From NCBI GenBank assembly GCA_964463965.1, contig CAYXED010000006.1:1-64000 (forward strand): a stretch of DNA of 64,000 nt. The letters run 5' to 3'. The stretch is from UBA2166 sp964463965 (GTDB taxonomy: Bacteria > Nitrospirota > Nitrospiria > Nitrospirales > UBA2166). A program made the translations under genes and the position numbers. Shown piece after piece: positions 33,767-42,951 of this stretch; the stretch's first letter is position 1, and every line of letters starts with the position of its first letter. Below the pieces are notes generated by a model. It did no database searches, was not told the DNA's origin, and worked only from the letters and a program-made list of their open reading frames with translations.

Positions 33767-35062
33767 ATGCCACCGTGGACATACATTTGCGACATCGCAA
33801 AGTTTGATGGACAAGAAGTCGTCCTGAAGGGTTGGCTACAAAACAAGCGGTCTAGTGGGAAACTACACTTTCTTCAGTTTAGAGATGGAACAGGGACAAT
33901 CCAATGTGTTGTTTTTCAGGGGGATGTAGATGAGGAAACTTTTACTCTAGGGGATCGTATTTCTCAAGAGTCCTCAATGATCGTGTATGGTGTCGTTAAA
34001 GCTGAACAGCGTGCTCCCTCTGGATTTGAGATTTCGGTAAGACGTCTTTCAATTGTTTCACGTGCTGAGGACTACCCCATTACACCAAAGGAACATGGTG
34101 TTGCATTTCTCCTTGATCATCGACATTTATGGATTCGTTCTTCCCGACAGCATGCAATCCTTCAGATTCGTAGTGAGCTAATTAAGGCATCCAGGGACTA
34201 TTTTGATTCGCGAGGATTTACTTTGCTTGATGCACCAATTTTTACTCCTGCATCATGTGAGGGTACGACAACGTTATTTGAAGTAAATTATTTTGGAGAA
34301 CCCGCTTATCTCACGCAGAGTGGACAACTTTATATGGAAGCGGGGGCTATGGCTTTTGGGAAAGTCTATTGTTTTGGCCCAACGTTTCGTGCCGAAAAGT
34401 CAAAAACAAGAAGGCATCTTATGGAGTTTTGGATGGTTGAACCTGAAGTTGCATATTTTGATCTTGCTGATGACATGAATCTTGCAGAGCATTTTGTTGA
34501 GACTATTATTCAACATGTTCTTGTGCAGTGTGTAGATGAACTTAAATCGCTTGGACGTGATCTGAACAAACTAGAAAGCATTCGACGGCCCTTCCCAAAA
34601 ATCACTTATGACGACGCTGTCAAAAGGCTCAATGATCAAGGTATTTTATTTGAGTGGGGGAATGATTTTGGTGCTGATGAGGAAACAAAAATTGCGGAAT
34701 GGTTCGATTGCCCTGTGATTGTGCATCGCTACCCTGCGTCCTGTAAGGCCTTCTATATGAAGAACGATCCTGAGGATCCTAGGCTTTCCCTTAGCATGGA
34801 TATGTTAGCACCAGAAGGCGCAGGAGAAATTATTGGTGGCGGTCAGCGTGAAGACAATTTCCAAATTTTGAAACAAAAGCTTGAGGCTCATAAGTTAAAG
34901 GCAGATGATTTTTCATGGTACCTAGATATTCGAAATTATGGTTCTGTGCCTCATGCAGGGTTTGGGATGGGTATTGAGCGTGTTTTAAGGTGGATATGTG
35001 GTATTGATCATGTACGAGAAGCAATTCCATTTCCTCGGATGTTAGAACGACTACGACCTTAG
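33767..35062 (+). CDS. asnS: Asparaginyl-tRNA synthetase
   Basis: 431-residue class IIb synthetase. The N-terminal OB anticodon-binding domain (VVLKGWLQNKRSSGKLHFLQFRDG) is followed by the catalytic core with motif 2 (GPTFRAEKSKTRRHLMEFWMVEPE-type arrangement: FRAE then a loop then EFWMVEPE) and motif 3 (GFGMGIERVL). AsnRS rather than AspRS is indicated by the short insert-free length and the MEFWMVEPEVAY pattern. Presence of AsnRS means direct Asn-tRNA charging. It is between metF and panB. Confidence 0.96.
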   Translation: MPPWTYICDIAKFDGQEVVLKGWLQNKRSSGKLHFLQFRDGTGTIQCVVFQGDVDEETFTLGDRISQESSMIVYGVVKAEQRAPSGFEISVRRLSIVSRAEDYPITPKEHGVAFLLDHRHLWIRSSRQHAILQIRSELIKASRDYFDSRGFTLLDAPIFTPASCEGTTTLFEVNYFGEPAYLTQSGQLYMEAGAMAFGKVYCFGPTFRAEKSKTRRHLMEFWMVEPEVAYFDLADDMNLAEHFVETIIQHVLVQCVDELKSLGRDLNKLESIRRPFPKITYDDAVKRLNDQGILFEWGNDFGADEETKIAEWFDCPVIVHRYPASCKAFYMKNDPEDPRLSLSMDMLAPEGAGEIIGGGQREDNFQILKQKLEAHKLKADDFSWYLDIRNYGSVPHAGFGMGIERVLRWICGIDHVREAIPFPRMLERLRP

Positions 35063-35078
35063 AAAAGGGGTTTTATAA

Positions 35079-35876
35079 ATGAAATCTCGTGCAACGGTTC
35101 TTGATCTTCAAAAGCGTAAAAAACTGGGGCAGAAGATTGTGATGGTTACGGCTTACGATGCAACCTTTGCTGGAATTGTTGAAGAAGCAGGTCTTGATGT
35201 GATCTTAGTAGGAGATTCCCTTGGTGTTGTGGTTCAGGGTAACGAGGATACTTTGTCAGTGACAATGGAGGAGATGCTGTATCACACTAAAATGGTTGCA
35301 TCGTCAGCAAAAAAAAGCCTTGTAATTGCGGATATGCCGTTTTTGTCTTACCACGGAAATATTGATGATGCCGTACGAAATGCGGGGAAGTTTTTGCAAG
35401 TTGGAGCAGCCGCTATAAAACTGGAAGGTAGCCAAATAGTCCTTGAACACATTAGTGCGATGGTTGAATTTGGAATTCCAGTTATGGCACATCTTGGTAT
35501 GATGCCACAGTCTGTGCATCGTTTGGGTGGGTATAGAGTTCAAGCGAAATCAAAAAGTGACGTGGGGCGTTTAGTTGAAGATGCCCAAGCTGTAGAGGCT
35601 GCAGGGGCATTTGCAGTGGTCTTGGAAGCTGTTGCTGCAGATGCGGCAAAGGATGTAACCGCTGCAGTATCTATTCCAACAATTGGTATTGGAGCAGGTG
35701 CTTCATGTGATGGTCAAGTACTCGTACTACACGATCTTCTCGGTTTGTTTGATCGGTTTACCCCAAAATTCGTGAAGCAGTACGCTAATCTAAAATCTGA
35801 TTCGATCAAGGCTCTCAAAAAGTTTAAAACTGAAGTTGAAACTGGAAAATTTCCTGCTGACGCTCATACTTATTAG
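35079..35876 (+). CDS. panB: 3-methyl-2-oxobutanoate hydroxymethyltransferase
   Basis: 265 residues using methylene-THF to make ketopantoate for coenzyme A. Motifs are MVTAYDATFAGIVEEAG, VGDSLGVVVQGNEDTLSVTM, DMPFLSY, GGYRVQAKS and TIGIGAG. It ends the folD-metF-asnS-panB run, whose members share THF one-carbon units except asnS. It is convergent with the penicillin-binding protein gene. Confidence 0.97.
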   Translation: MKSRATVLDLQKRKKLGQKIVMVTAYDATFAGIVEEAGLDVILVGDSLGVVVQGNEDTLSVTMEEMLYHTKMVASSAKKSLVIADMPFLSYHGNIDDAVRNAGKFLQVGAAAIKLEGSQIVLEHISAMVEFGIPVMAHLGMMPQSVHRLGGYRVQAKSKSDVGRLVEDAQAVEAAGAFAVVLEAVAADAAKDVTAAVSIPTIGIGAGASCDGQVLVLHDLLGLFDRFTPKFVKQYANLKSDSIKALKKFKTEVETGKFPADAHTY

Positions 35877-35914
35877 GAGTCGCAGGAGTATGTTATCCTG
35901 GTCCTAAAGTTTTG

Positions 35915-38224
35915 CTAGGGGGTTGTGTGATCGAGATTGAAAAAATCTCTTAGTGTTGTTTCTTCAGAAGGTAAGGTTGTCGGTTCTGTTCCGCGTGTGA
36001 AGACCTCTCGTTTGGTTTCAACTAAATCTTGTTCAGCAAGCAGACCTGTTTTAGGGTTAATTTTAGCAAATACAATCCCTTCAGGGGGCACAAAACGTTC
36101 CTCGTCCGAAGGGGGAGGAGTGTTTTGCATAAAGTTAATCCAAATGGGGAGAGCAGACCGTGCGCCTGAAATCTTATCCCCTAATGATTTGATTTGATCA
36201 AAACCAACCCATACTCCTGTTACGACTCGAGGGGAGTAACCCAAAAACCATCCATCGGTAAAATCATTTGTAGTTCCAGTTTTTCCAGCCACAGGGTATT
36301 TAATAGTTTTTGCACGCCTTCCTGTACCGGTTTGAATCACATCTTCAAGAATATTGGTAATAAGATAGGCTGTTTCTGGTGATACGACTGACCGGGGATT
36401 GGGTTTGTGTTGTTCTAGTAGCACACCATCTGCATCACGGACTGCCTCGATAGAGTACGGGGGGAGGAAAGTTCCTTCATTTGCTAGTGCAGTATACGCC
36501 CCTGTTAGTTCTTGTAATGTTATGCTGGATGACCCGAGGGCGAGTGAGAGATACACATCAAGCATCGTTGTAATACCAAGAGATTCTGAAAGTTTATGGA
36601 CTCGGCGGATGCCAACATTTTTCAGTAATTTTATCGTTGCTACATTGCGTGAGTGAACCAGTGCATCACGAAGTGTTACTGTTCCATAAAATTTTTTCTC
36701 ATAATTCTCTGGGCGCCAATCTTGAAAAACTACCGGGGAGTCAATCAATATAGTCGCAGGTGTCATTCCCGTTTCTAGTGCGGCGGTATAAATAATTGGT
36801 TTGAATGCTGAACCAGGTTGGCGTTTAGCTAATGTGGCACGGTTATATTCGCTTCTGGTGAAGTCATATCCACCTACCATTGCTCTTATAGCGCCAGTTT
36901 TAGGGTCGATAGCCATTAACGCGCCTTCAACGAGAGGGGTTTGTTCCAAAGTAAACTTCGTTTTACCATCACTGGTTTCTTTTATCGCTACTTCAATGGT
37001 TTCTCCGGCAGAAAGAATTTCATCTGCTCTTGGGGACTTCAGTACTACTATATCTTCGTCTATATTGGACCCAATCAAACGGCGTTTTGCCCAGGACATA
37101 TCTTTAAGTGCAATAGTTCCTGTGATATCTCCCGCGGTTACTAGGGCTGATTTGCTGTCAACTTCGTTAACCACCGCGAGCAAAAAACCATTTTGTGAGG
37201 GTTCAAAACTATTGATTTGCTCTTGGGTTAGTGGACCTCTATAGCCTTGCTGTTTATCAAGAGACCTCAGGCCATTTTGTACTGCTAAAACAGCTGCTTG
37301 GTGGTCTGCGATGTTTAATGTAGTTTGAACGTCTAGACCGCGTTTATAGACCATGCTTTCTCCGTAGGTACGCAGGAGATATTGGCGCACTGCATCAACA
37401 AAATACGGAGCAATAATTTCTAGTTCTGGCTTGCGATATTTTAGAGGAGTGGTAATCGCAGTTTCATACTGAGCGTTGGTTAGAAAGCCTTCATCTCGAA
37501 GGCGTTTTAGGACATGATGTAGGCGTTTTTTTGATCGTTTAGGGTGACGAAAAGGAGAATATGATGATGGGGCTTTGGGGAGTCCTGCAATAAAGGCCGC
37601 CTCTGCAGGAGATAGAGTTGAAAGGTCTTTTGAAAAATAGGTTTGTGCGGCAGCCGCAACGCCGTATGCTCCATGGCCAAAATAAATTTCGTTCAAATAT
37701 AACTCTAAAATTTTATCTTTTGATAGGGTTTTTTCCATATGAACAGCTAGAATTGCCTCTTTAATCTTTCGCTTATAACTACGTTCTCTTGTAAGGAAAA
37801 CTGAGCGTGCAAGTTGTTGCGTAATGGTGCTGGCTCCCTGCCTGATTTGAAGAGCTTCAAGATTGGTAATGAACGCTCGAACAATTCCGAGGGCGTCTAA
37901 ACCACCGTGTTCCATGAATCGAGAGTCCTCAACGGCTATGACCGCTTGTCGTAGTTCCTTTGGAATTTCTTCTAGTGGGGTAAGAATTCGACGTTCCACA
38001 AAAAATTGCCCAATAATCGTCCCATCATCTGCATGAACGCGTGTGACTACATTTGGTTGATGTGAATGCAGCTGTTCAACATTAGGAAGATCAAGGGATA
38101 GGTACCAGACCGTTGCCCCCGTCATAGCTACTCCAAAAAAGGCTAAAAGGAGTGTCGTTATAAGGAGTTTTGGCCAGAATGACTTTCTTTTTCGTACACG
38201 GCGTCGTGTTTGATAGTAAGGCAT
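35915..38224 (-). CDS. Bifunctional class A penicillin-binding protein (PBP1a type)
   Basis: 769 residues. A basic cytoplasmic tail (RRRVRKRKSFW) and one membrane helix (LLITTLLLAFFGVAMTGATVWYL) precede the GT51 glycosyltransferase (EDSRFMEHGG, QGASTITQQLARSVFL, KDKILELYLNEIYFGHGAYG). An OB-like insert near 330-430 marks the PBP1a class. The transpeptidase has the Ser of QPGSAFKP, the S-x-N SRN, and KTGTTNDFTDGWF. It polymerises and cross-links peptidoglycan. Symbol mrcA/ponA would fit. Confidence 0.95.
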   Translation of the reverse strand: MPYYQTRRRVRKRKSFWPKLLITTLLLAFFGVAMTGATVWYLSLDLPNVEQLHSHQPNVVTRVHADDGTIIGQFFVERRILTPLEEIPKELRQAVIAVEDSRFMEHGGLDALGIVRAFITNLEALQIRQGASTITQQLARSVFLTRERSYKRKIKEAILAVHMEKTLSKDKILELYLNEIYFGHGAYGVAAAAQTYFSKDLSTLSPAEAAFIAGLPKAPSSYSPFRHPKRSKKRLHHVLKRLRDEGFLTNAQYETAITTPLKYRKPELEIIAPYFVDAVRQYLLRTYGESMVYKRGLDVQTTLNIADHQAAVLAVQNGLRSLDKQQGYRGPLTQEQINSFEPSQNGFLLAVVNEVDSKSALVTAGDITGTIALKDMSWAKRRLIGSNIDEDIVVLKSPRADEILSAGETIEVAIKETSDGKTKFTLEQTPLVEGALMAIDPKTGAIRAMVGGYDFTRSEYNRATLAKRQPGSAFKPIIYTAALETGMTPATILIDSPVVFQDWRPENYEKKFYGTVTLRDALVHSRNVATIKLLKNVGIRRVHKLSESLGITTMLDVYLSLALGSSSITLQELTGAYTALANEGTFLPPYSIEAVRDADGVLLEQHKPNPRSVVSPETAYLITNILEDVIQTGTGRRAKTIKYPVAGKTGTTNDFTDGWFLGYSPRVVTGVWVGFDQIKSLGDKISGARSALPIWINFMQNTPPPSDEERFVPPEGIVFAKINPKTGLLAEQDLVETKREVFTRGTEPTTLPSEETTLRDFFNLDHTTP

Positions 38225-38322
38225 ATATTATTGTTAAATTTTTGTGAGTTGTATGCCCAAGGCAGAATACATGCTCCTGGATTCTCAAAGTAGTTTTAGA
38301 GGGACAAAGGTTTGGCGGGTTC

Positions 38323-39309
38323 CTATTTGGCGATAGTAAACCCAAGGTCCTCTATCATCTGCCAAGCTTCATCAGCGGATTGTCCTGGAGTGGTTAGGTA
38401 TCCATCAACGAAAATAGAGTCTGCCGCATACAAGGCAAGCGGCTGTAGGGAACGAAAATTGTATTCTCTGCCTCCCGCAACCCTAATTTCTTTACGCGGG
38501 TGTAAAAATCTGAATAGACTGAGTACTTTTAGGCACCGGTGAGGGGTTAGCTGTTTGCAGTTTTCCAATGGGGTGCCTTCGACAGGATGGAGGAAGTTAA
38601 TGGGGATTGAGTCAGGGCCAACTTCACGCAGTGAAAATGCGAGGTCGATAACGTCATCATCGTTTTCACCCATCCCAATAATTCCACCTGAACAAATTTC
38701 TAGTCCTGCGTTTTTTGCATTATTGATAGTCTCAATACGATCGCGGAATGTGTGTGTGCCGCAAATGTCTACGTGATACCTTTCACTTGTATTTAGGTTG
38801 TGGTTAATGCGGTCAACTCCAGCGTCCTTTAAGTGTACAGCTTGAGATTCTGTGAGTAGTCCAAGGGAACAGCATACCTGTAGCGGGAGCTCTTTTTTGA
38901 TACGGCGAACTGCATTCCCAATTGTAGTAACTTCTCGATCAAGTGGGCTTCGTCCACTAGTTACGATACAGTATCGAACGGCTTTTGAGCTTGCTGCGCG
39001 GTGAGCATTTTTAACCAGTGTATCTTCTGGAAGAAGACCGTAGTGATCAATATCGGCAGTAGAAATTGATGATTGGGAGCAGTAATGACAATCTTCGATG
39101 CACGCTCCGCTTTTTGCGTTAGTTAGCATCTGTACTTGCACAGTGTTACCTGCAAATGCTTTCCTCACTTCATAGGCAGCTGCGAGGAGAGCAAGGATTT
39201 CGTTGTCCGGAGTTGCAAGGACTTCTTTGCATTCTTCTCGACTGAGGACGTCACCTCGAAGTGCTATGGAAGAAAACTTTTGAAATTGTGGTATGTGGGT
39301 TTCAAGCAT
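38323..39309 (-). CDS. bioB: Biotin synthase
   Basis: 328-residue radical SAM enzyme inserting sulfur into dethiobiotin. The [4Fe-4S]/SAM motif is CIEDCHYC (C-x3-C-x2-C). Further BioB signatures are CSGGIIGMGE, VGPDSIPINFLHPVEGTPLE and RVAGGRE with the Arg that binds the [2Fe-2S] cluster. GAGGAGAG precedes the ATG. No other bio genes are visible. It lies between PBP1a and rsfS in the same direction. Confidence 0.96.
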   Translation of the reverse strand: MLETHIPQFQKFSSIALRGDVLSREECKEVLATPDNEILALLAAAYEVRKAFAGNTVQVQMLTNAKSGACIEDCHYCSQSSISTADIDHYGLLPEDTLVKNAHRAASSKAVRYCIVTSGRSPLDREVTTIGNAVRRIKKELPLQVCCSLGLLTESQAVHLKDAGVDRINHNLNTSERYHVDICGTHTFRDRIETINNAKNAGLEICSGGIIGMGENDDDVIDLAFSLREVGPDSIPINFLHPVEGTPLENCKQLTPHRCLKVLSLFRFLHPRKEIRVAGGREYNFRSLQPLALYAADSIFVDGYLTTPGQSADEAWQMIEDLGFTIAK

Positions 39310-39353
39310 GGTGTATGCTCTCCTCTTTCGTTAAGCAAATGTCCTGAGAGTTT

Positions 39354-39785
39354 TCATCTTGCGGATTGATCAACAGTGACTGTTGCTGATGTGTCTTCTA
39401 TCATTTGGCCTGGTGCGTCACCCCACAAGCGATCCAAAGCATAGTGTTGACGAGTATCTTCAGTAAAAATATGAACCATAATATCCCCATAATCCATAAG
39501 AATCCATGTAGAAGCCTCGGTCCCTTCAATGCTTAATGGGCGAGTTTTTTTATTTTTAAGCTTGCTATTTATGTGTTCCATCACAGCTTGGACTTGACGG
39601 TGGGATCCTGTAGAGCATAGGACCATGTAGTCAGCTATTGTTGTCAGTTCTCGAACCTCCAAGACAATAACATCGGTTGCTTTTTTTTCGATAGCAGCTT
39701 GTGCAGCTTCGAGAGCTTTAGATCTAGGGTTCAGGGCGGATTGACTCCGTACGATATAGGTGAGCGTTGAGTATATAAGATTCAA
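39354..39785 (-). CDS. rsfS: Ribosomal silencing factor RsfS
   Basis: Up to 143 residues; the core IEKKATDVIVLEVRELTTIADYMVLCSTGSHRQVQAV and WILMDYGDIMVHIFTEDTRQHYALDRLWGDA is diagnostic. RsfS binds L14 and prevents subunit joining in starvation. No in-frame ATG exists; the TTG at 39785 gives a 62-bp overlap with nadD, while a CTG near 39737 would give a more typical N-terminal length. Translation is probably coupled to nadD. The nadD-rsfS order is standard. Confidence 0.93.
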   Translation of the reverse strand: MNLIYSTLTYIVRSQSALNPRSKALEAAQAAIEKKATDVIVLEVRELTTIADYMVLCSTGSHRQVQAVMEHINSKLKNKKTRPLSIEGTEASTWILMDYGDIMVHIFTEDTRQHYALDRLWGDAPGQMIEDTSATVTVDQSAR

Positions 39786-40428
39786 CAGGGGTGGGCAATA
39801 GAGTATTTATAGGCTCTTTTTTTGTAATCCGTACTCTGATTTTACTTGAAGAGATATCATGAGGGGGTAATTGAAGTAATGTGATTGAGCGAGTCAAGCT
39901 CGTTTGTATATGAGGGCGAAGAATTAATTCATTGCATGTCCCTGCGTCCAATGCTTGAAAATATTGATGTTCGATCTCAAGCCCAAAAAATTTTTTGTAT
40001 TGTGGGTTAGATATGTGTTCGAAGTTCCAACCTGGGCGCGAAACGACGATCAGATCACAAGTTTTGAGTATGCGCCTTGGCTCTCTCCAGTTTGGGAGAT
40101 CAAAGAGGTTATCAAGGCCGATAATAAATGAAATTTGAATTTTTTTATCATATATTTTCCTGATAGATTCAATAGTTTGATACGAATATGAAAGGCCATG
40201 TGCTTCGGCATCAGAAAGCTCAAATGCTTTATTTCCTGCTATTGCAAGTCTAATCATCTCCTGGCGATGTTTAATTGGAGTAACCTGGGAAGATTGACGA
40301 TGGGGTGGAGTATTTGCAGGAATAAAAAGAATATGGTCGCAAATTTTACGATCAACGATTTCCTGTGCAACAGCAAGGTGACCCTTGTGAATTGGATCGA
40401 ATGTCCCTCCCAAAAGACCTATCCTCAT
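39724..40428 (-). CDS. nadD: Nicotinate-nucleotide adenylyltransferase
   Basis: 234-residue nucleotidyltransferase in NAD biosynthesis. Motifs are GGTFDPIHKGHL at the start, IPANTPPHR and the ISSSKIR signature near the C-terminus. Length is normal for NadD. It lies 33 bp after proA and overlaps rsfS, in the widespread obgE-proB-proA-nadD-rsfS arrangement. Confidence 0.96.
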   Translation of the reverse strand: MRIGLLGGTFDPIHKGHLAVAQEIVDRKICDHILFIPANTPPHRQSSQVTPIKHRQEMIRLAIAGNKAFELSDAEAHGLSYSYQTIESIRKIYDKKIQISFIIGLDNLFDLPNWREPRRILKTCDLIVVSRPGWNFEHISNPQYKKFFGLEIEHQYFQALDAGTCNELILRPHIQTSLTRSITLLQLPPHDISSSKIRVRITKKEPINTLLPTPVESYILNAHLYRTESIRPEP

Positions 40429-40461
40429 AATAGATACAAATTTGTTTTTTTAAGTAGTTAT

Positions 40462-41712
40462 TTAATCCCTTACTTGTCCATTACCCTTGACGACAAACTT
40501 TTGACATGTAAGTTCTTCCAATCCCATGGGGCCGCGTGCGTGGATGCGTGTCGTGCTGATCCCCATTTCTGCTCCTAAACCAAATTGGAATCCATCATTA
40601 AATCTGGTAGAAGCATTTACCATGACAGCACTAGCATCCACTGTGCTTAAAAATCGTTGAGATGTTGATTTATTGTTTGTGATAATTGTTTCCGTGTGCT
40701 CTGACCCGTAGTTTTCGATATGTGCAATTGCATCGTCTATGTTGTCTACAACCTTAACAGCAAGGATGAGCTCAAGAAATTCTGCGCCCCAGTCTTTTTC
40801 AGTAGCGCTTGTCGCATTTGGAATGAGCGCCAGTGTTCGTGGACAACCTCTGATTTCAACGCCTGCTTCTTGTAGCTTTTTGGCAATAAGAGGGAGAAAT
40901 ATTGATGCAATTTTTTCGTGCACAAGTAGTCCTTCCATTGCGTTACATGTGCCTGGGCGTTGAACTTTTGAATTAAAACATACTTCTTGTGCCATCTGTA
41001 GGTCAGCCTCATGATCAACGTAAATGTGGCAGACACCTTTATCATGTTTAATGACTGGAATTTTTGACTGTGATGTGACTGCCTTCATTAGGCCTTCGCC
41101 GCCTCGTGGAATGATCAGGTCTATATATTCTGTTAACGCAAGCATTTCAGTTACGGCTTGACGGTTGGGGTTGTCAAGGAAAGTAATTGCGCCTGTTGGT
41201 ATCCCTGCTTGTTCAGCGGCTTTATTAATAATATCGACAATTACAGTATTTGAATAAATCGCTTCTGAACCTCCTCGTAGGACCACGGAATTTCCTGATT
41301 TGAGACATAGCCCAGCAGTATCTGCGGTAACGTTTGGACGGGACTCGTAAATAATCCCAATTACTCCGATTGGAACACGGACTCTCCCAATCTCAAGACC
41401 ATTGGGGCGTTTCCATGTGTTGCTAGTGGAGCCAACTGGATCTGGAAGTGTGGCAACATTTCGTAACCCATTCTGCATATCTGCAATTCGCTTTGGGGTA
41501 AGGGTAAGACGATCAATCATGGCTGGGGTTAAATTTTTTGCTGCAGAAAGGTCTTTTTGGTTGGCTTCGCAAATAGCAGATTTGTTTGCTTCAATTGCAA
41601 TGGCCATATTCTCTAATGCGTGGTTTTTTGTTGAAGTTGAGAGAAGAGAAAGAGTGCGGGAAGCTTTTTTAGCCTGTTGTGCTCGTTGTATTACCCAATC
41701 ACGAATATTCAT
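40462..41712 (-). CDS. proA: Gamma-glutamyl phosphate reductase
   Basis: 416-residue aldehyde-dehydrogenase-fold enzyme, second step of proline synthesis. The catalytic Cys is in QRPGTCNAMEGLLV; other segments are VPIGVIGIIYESRPNVT and LRGGSEAI. Length is standard. It follows proB at an 84-bp gap and precedes nadD. NADPH is the expected donor. Confidence 0.97.
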   Translation of the reverse strand: MNIRDWVIQRAQQAKKASRTLSLLSTSTKNHALENMAIAIEANKSAICEANQKDLSAAKNLTPAMIDRLTLTPKRIADMQNGLRNVATLPDPVGSTSNTWKRPNGLEIGRVRVPIGVIGIIYESRPNVTADTAGLCLKSGNSVVLRGGSEAIYSNTVIVDIINKAAEQAGIPTGAITFLDNPNRQAVTEMLALTEYIDLIIPRGGEGLMKAVTSQSKIPVIKHDKGVCHIYVDHEADLQMAQEVCFNSKVQRPGTCNAMEGLLVHEKIASIFLPLIAKKLQEAGVEIRGCPRTLALIPNATSATEKDWGAEFLELILAVKVVDNIDDAIAHIENYGSEHTETIITNNKSTSQRFLSTVDASAVMVNASTRFNDGFQFGLGAEMGISTTRIHARGPMGLEELTCQKFVVKGNGQVRD

Positions 41713-41796
41713 AATTCTCCTAACAGTACCTCACTTGGATGCACTTAGTCTGGAAAAATCTATGATTTGGACGTTAATAGATACTACTATGATCAT

Positions 41797-42951
41797 TTAG
41801 AAAACAACCATATTGTCACGATGTATTACTTCATCATAATCCTTATGTCCCAAAACACGTTTAATATCTATAGTTTTCAATCCTTTTATTTTTTTTAAAG
41901 TGTCTGATGAATAGTTGACTAACCCTTTTGCAACTTCATGACCTTTTTTGCTTATACAACTGACAGCGTCGCCATGTTCAAAGGTGCCTTTGACTGCAGT
42001 GACACCAGCTGGAAGTAAGCTTTTCCCACGTTTGAGTAGGGCTTCCACTGCTCCATCGTCGACGGTGAGTTGCCCTTTAGTTCTTCGGACAAACGCTATC
42101 CAATGTTTGCGGTTAGTATGGCGAGGTTTTTGAGGGAGAAATAGTGTCCCTACTGTTTTTCCAGCTAACACATCTGATATTGATTTAGTGCGTTTTCCAT
42201 TCACAATAATTGTTGGAATTCCTGCTATAGCCATTCGTTTTGCAACTTTGACCTTTGAGGCCATCCCTCCGGTTCCTTCAAGGCTTATTGCCCCAGTGGC
42301 AAGACGCTCAATTGTAGGGGTGATTTTTTCTACCGTTGGAATTAAGGTTGCCTCTGGGTTGTGATGGGGATCCTCTGAAAACAGTCCATCTACGTCTGAA
42401 AGTATAACCAGTAGTTGGGCGTCGATAAGGTTTGCTACCATCCCTGCAAGGGTGTCGTTGTCTCCAAACTTTATTTCATCCACTGAGACAGTATCATTTT
42501 CGTTAACGATTGGAATTGCTCCAAGTTTTAATAATGTTGTGATGGTATGTCTTGCATTTAAAAATCGTTCACGGTGTACCATGTCATCACTAGTCAAGAG
42601 AATTTGAGCTACTTGCTTGTTTGCAGTTTCAAAAGCGGAGTCATATGCCCGGATAAGATGTCCTTGTCCGACTGCGGCAGCAGCTTGTTTGAGAGGTAGG
42701 CTGATTGATTTGGTTGTCAGGCCCAGTGTTTTTATTCCCGATGCAATTGCCCCAGATGAGACTAAAACAATTTCATGTCCCGCTTGTTTAGCTTGAAGAA
42801 TGTGTTTTGCTATGCCTTTAATGGTGCGTATATCAAGCCCAGTTTTTTGCGTGGTAACAACATGGCTTCCAACTTTGATTACAATGCGGCTACATCCACT
42901 TAAGATCGCATGGCGATCAATTACTATTTTGGGTGAAAGGCGTTGCTTCAT
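41797..42951 (-). CDS. proB: Glutamate 5-kinase with PUA domain
   Basis: About 384 residues from the ATG at 42951. That start overlaps the obgE stop as ATGA; an upstream-open extension of 37 codons lies inside obgE and is rejected. The kinase domain shows IVIKVGSHVV, LVSSGAI, ENDTVSVDEIKFGDND and GTGGMASKVKVAK. A C-terminal PUA domain (about 275-365) is present. It phosphorylates glutamate in proline synthesis and is normally feedback-inhibited by proline. Confidence 0.96.
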   Translation of the reverse strand: MKQRLSPKIVIDRHAILSGCSRIVIKVGSHVVTTQKTGLDIRTIKGIAKHILQAKQAGHEIVLVSSGAIASGIKTLGLTTKSISLPLKQAAAAVGQGHLIRAYDSAFETANKQVAQILLTSDDMVHRERFLNARHTITTLLKLGAIPIVNENDTVSVDEIKFGDNDTLAGMVANLIDAQLLVILSDVDGLFSEDPHHNPEATLIPTVEKITPTIERLATGAISLEGTGGMASKVKVAKRMAIAGIPTIIVNGKRTKSISDVLAGKTVGTLFLPQKPRHTNRKHWIAFVRRTKGQLTVDDGAVEALLKRGKSLLPAGVTAVKGTFEHGDAVSCISKKGHEVAKGLVNYSSDTLKKIKGLKTIDIKRVLGHKDYDEVIHRDNMVVF

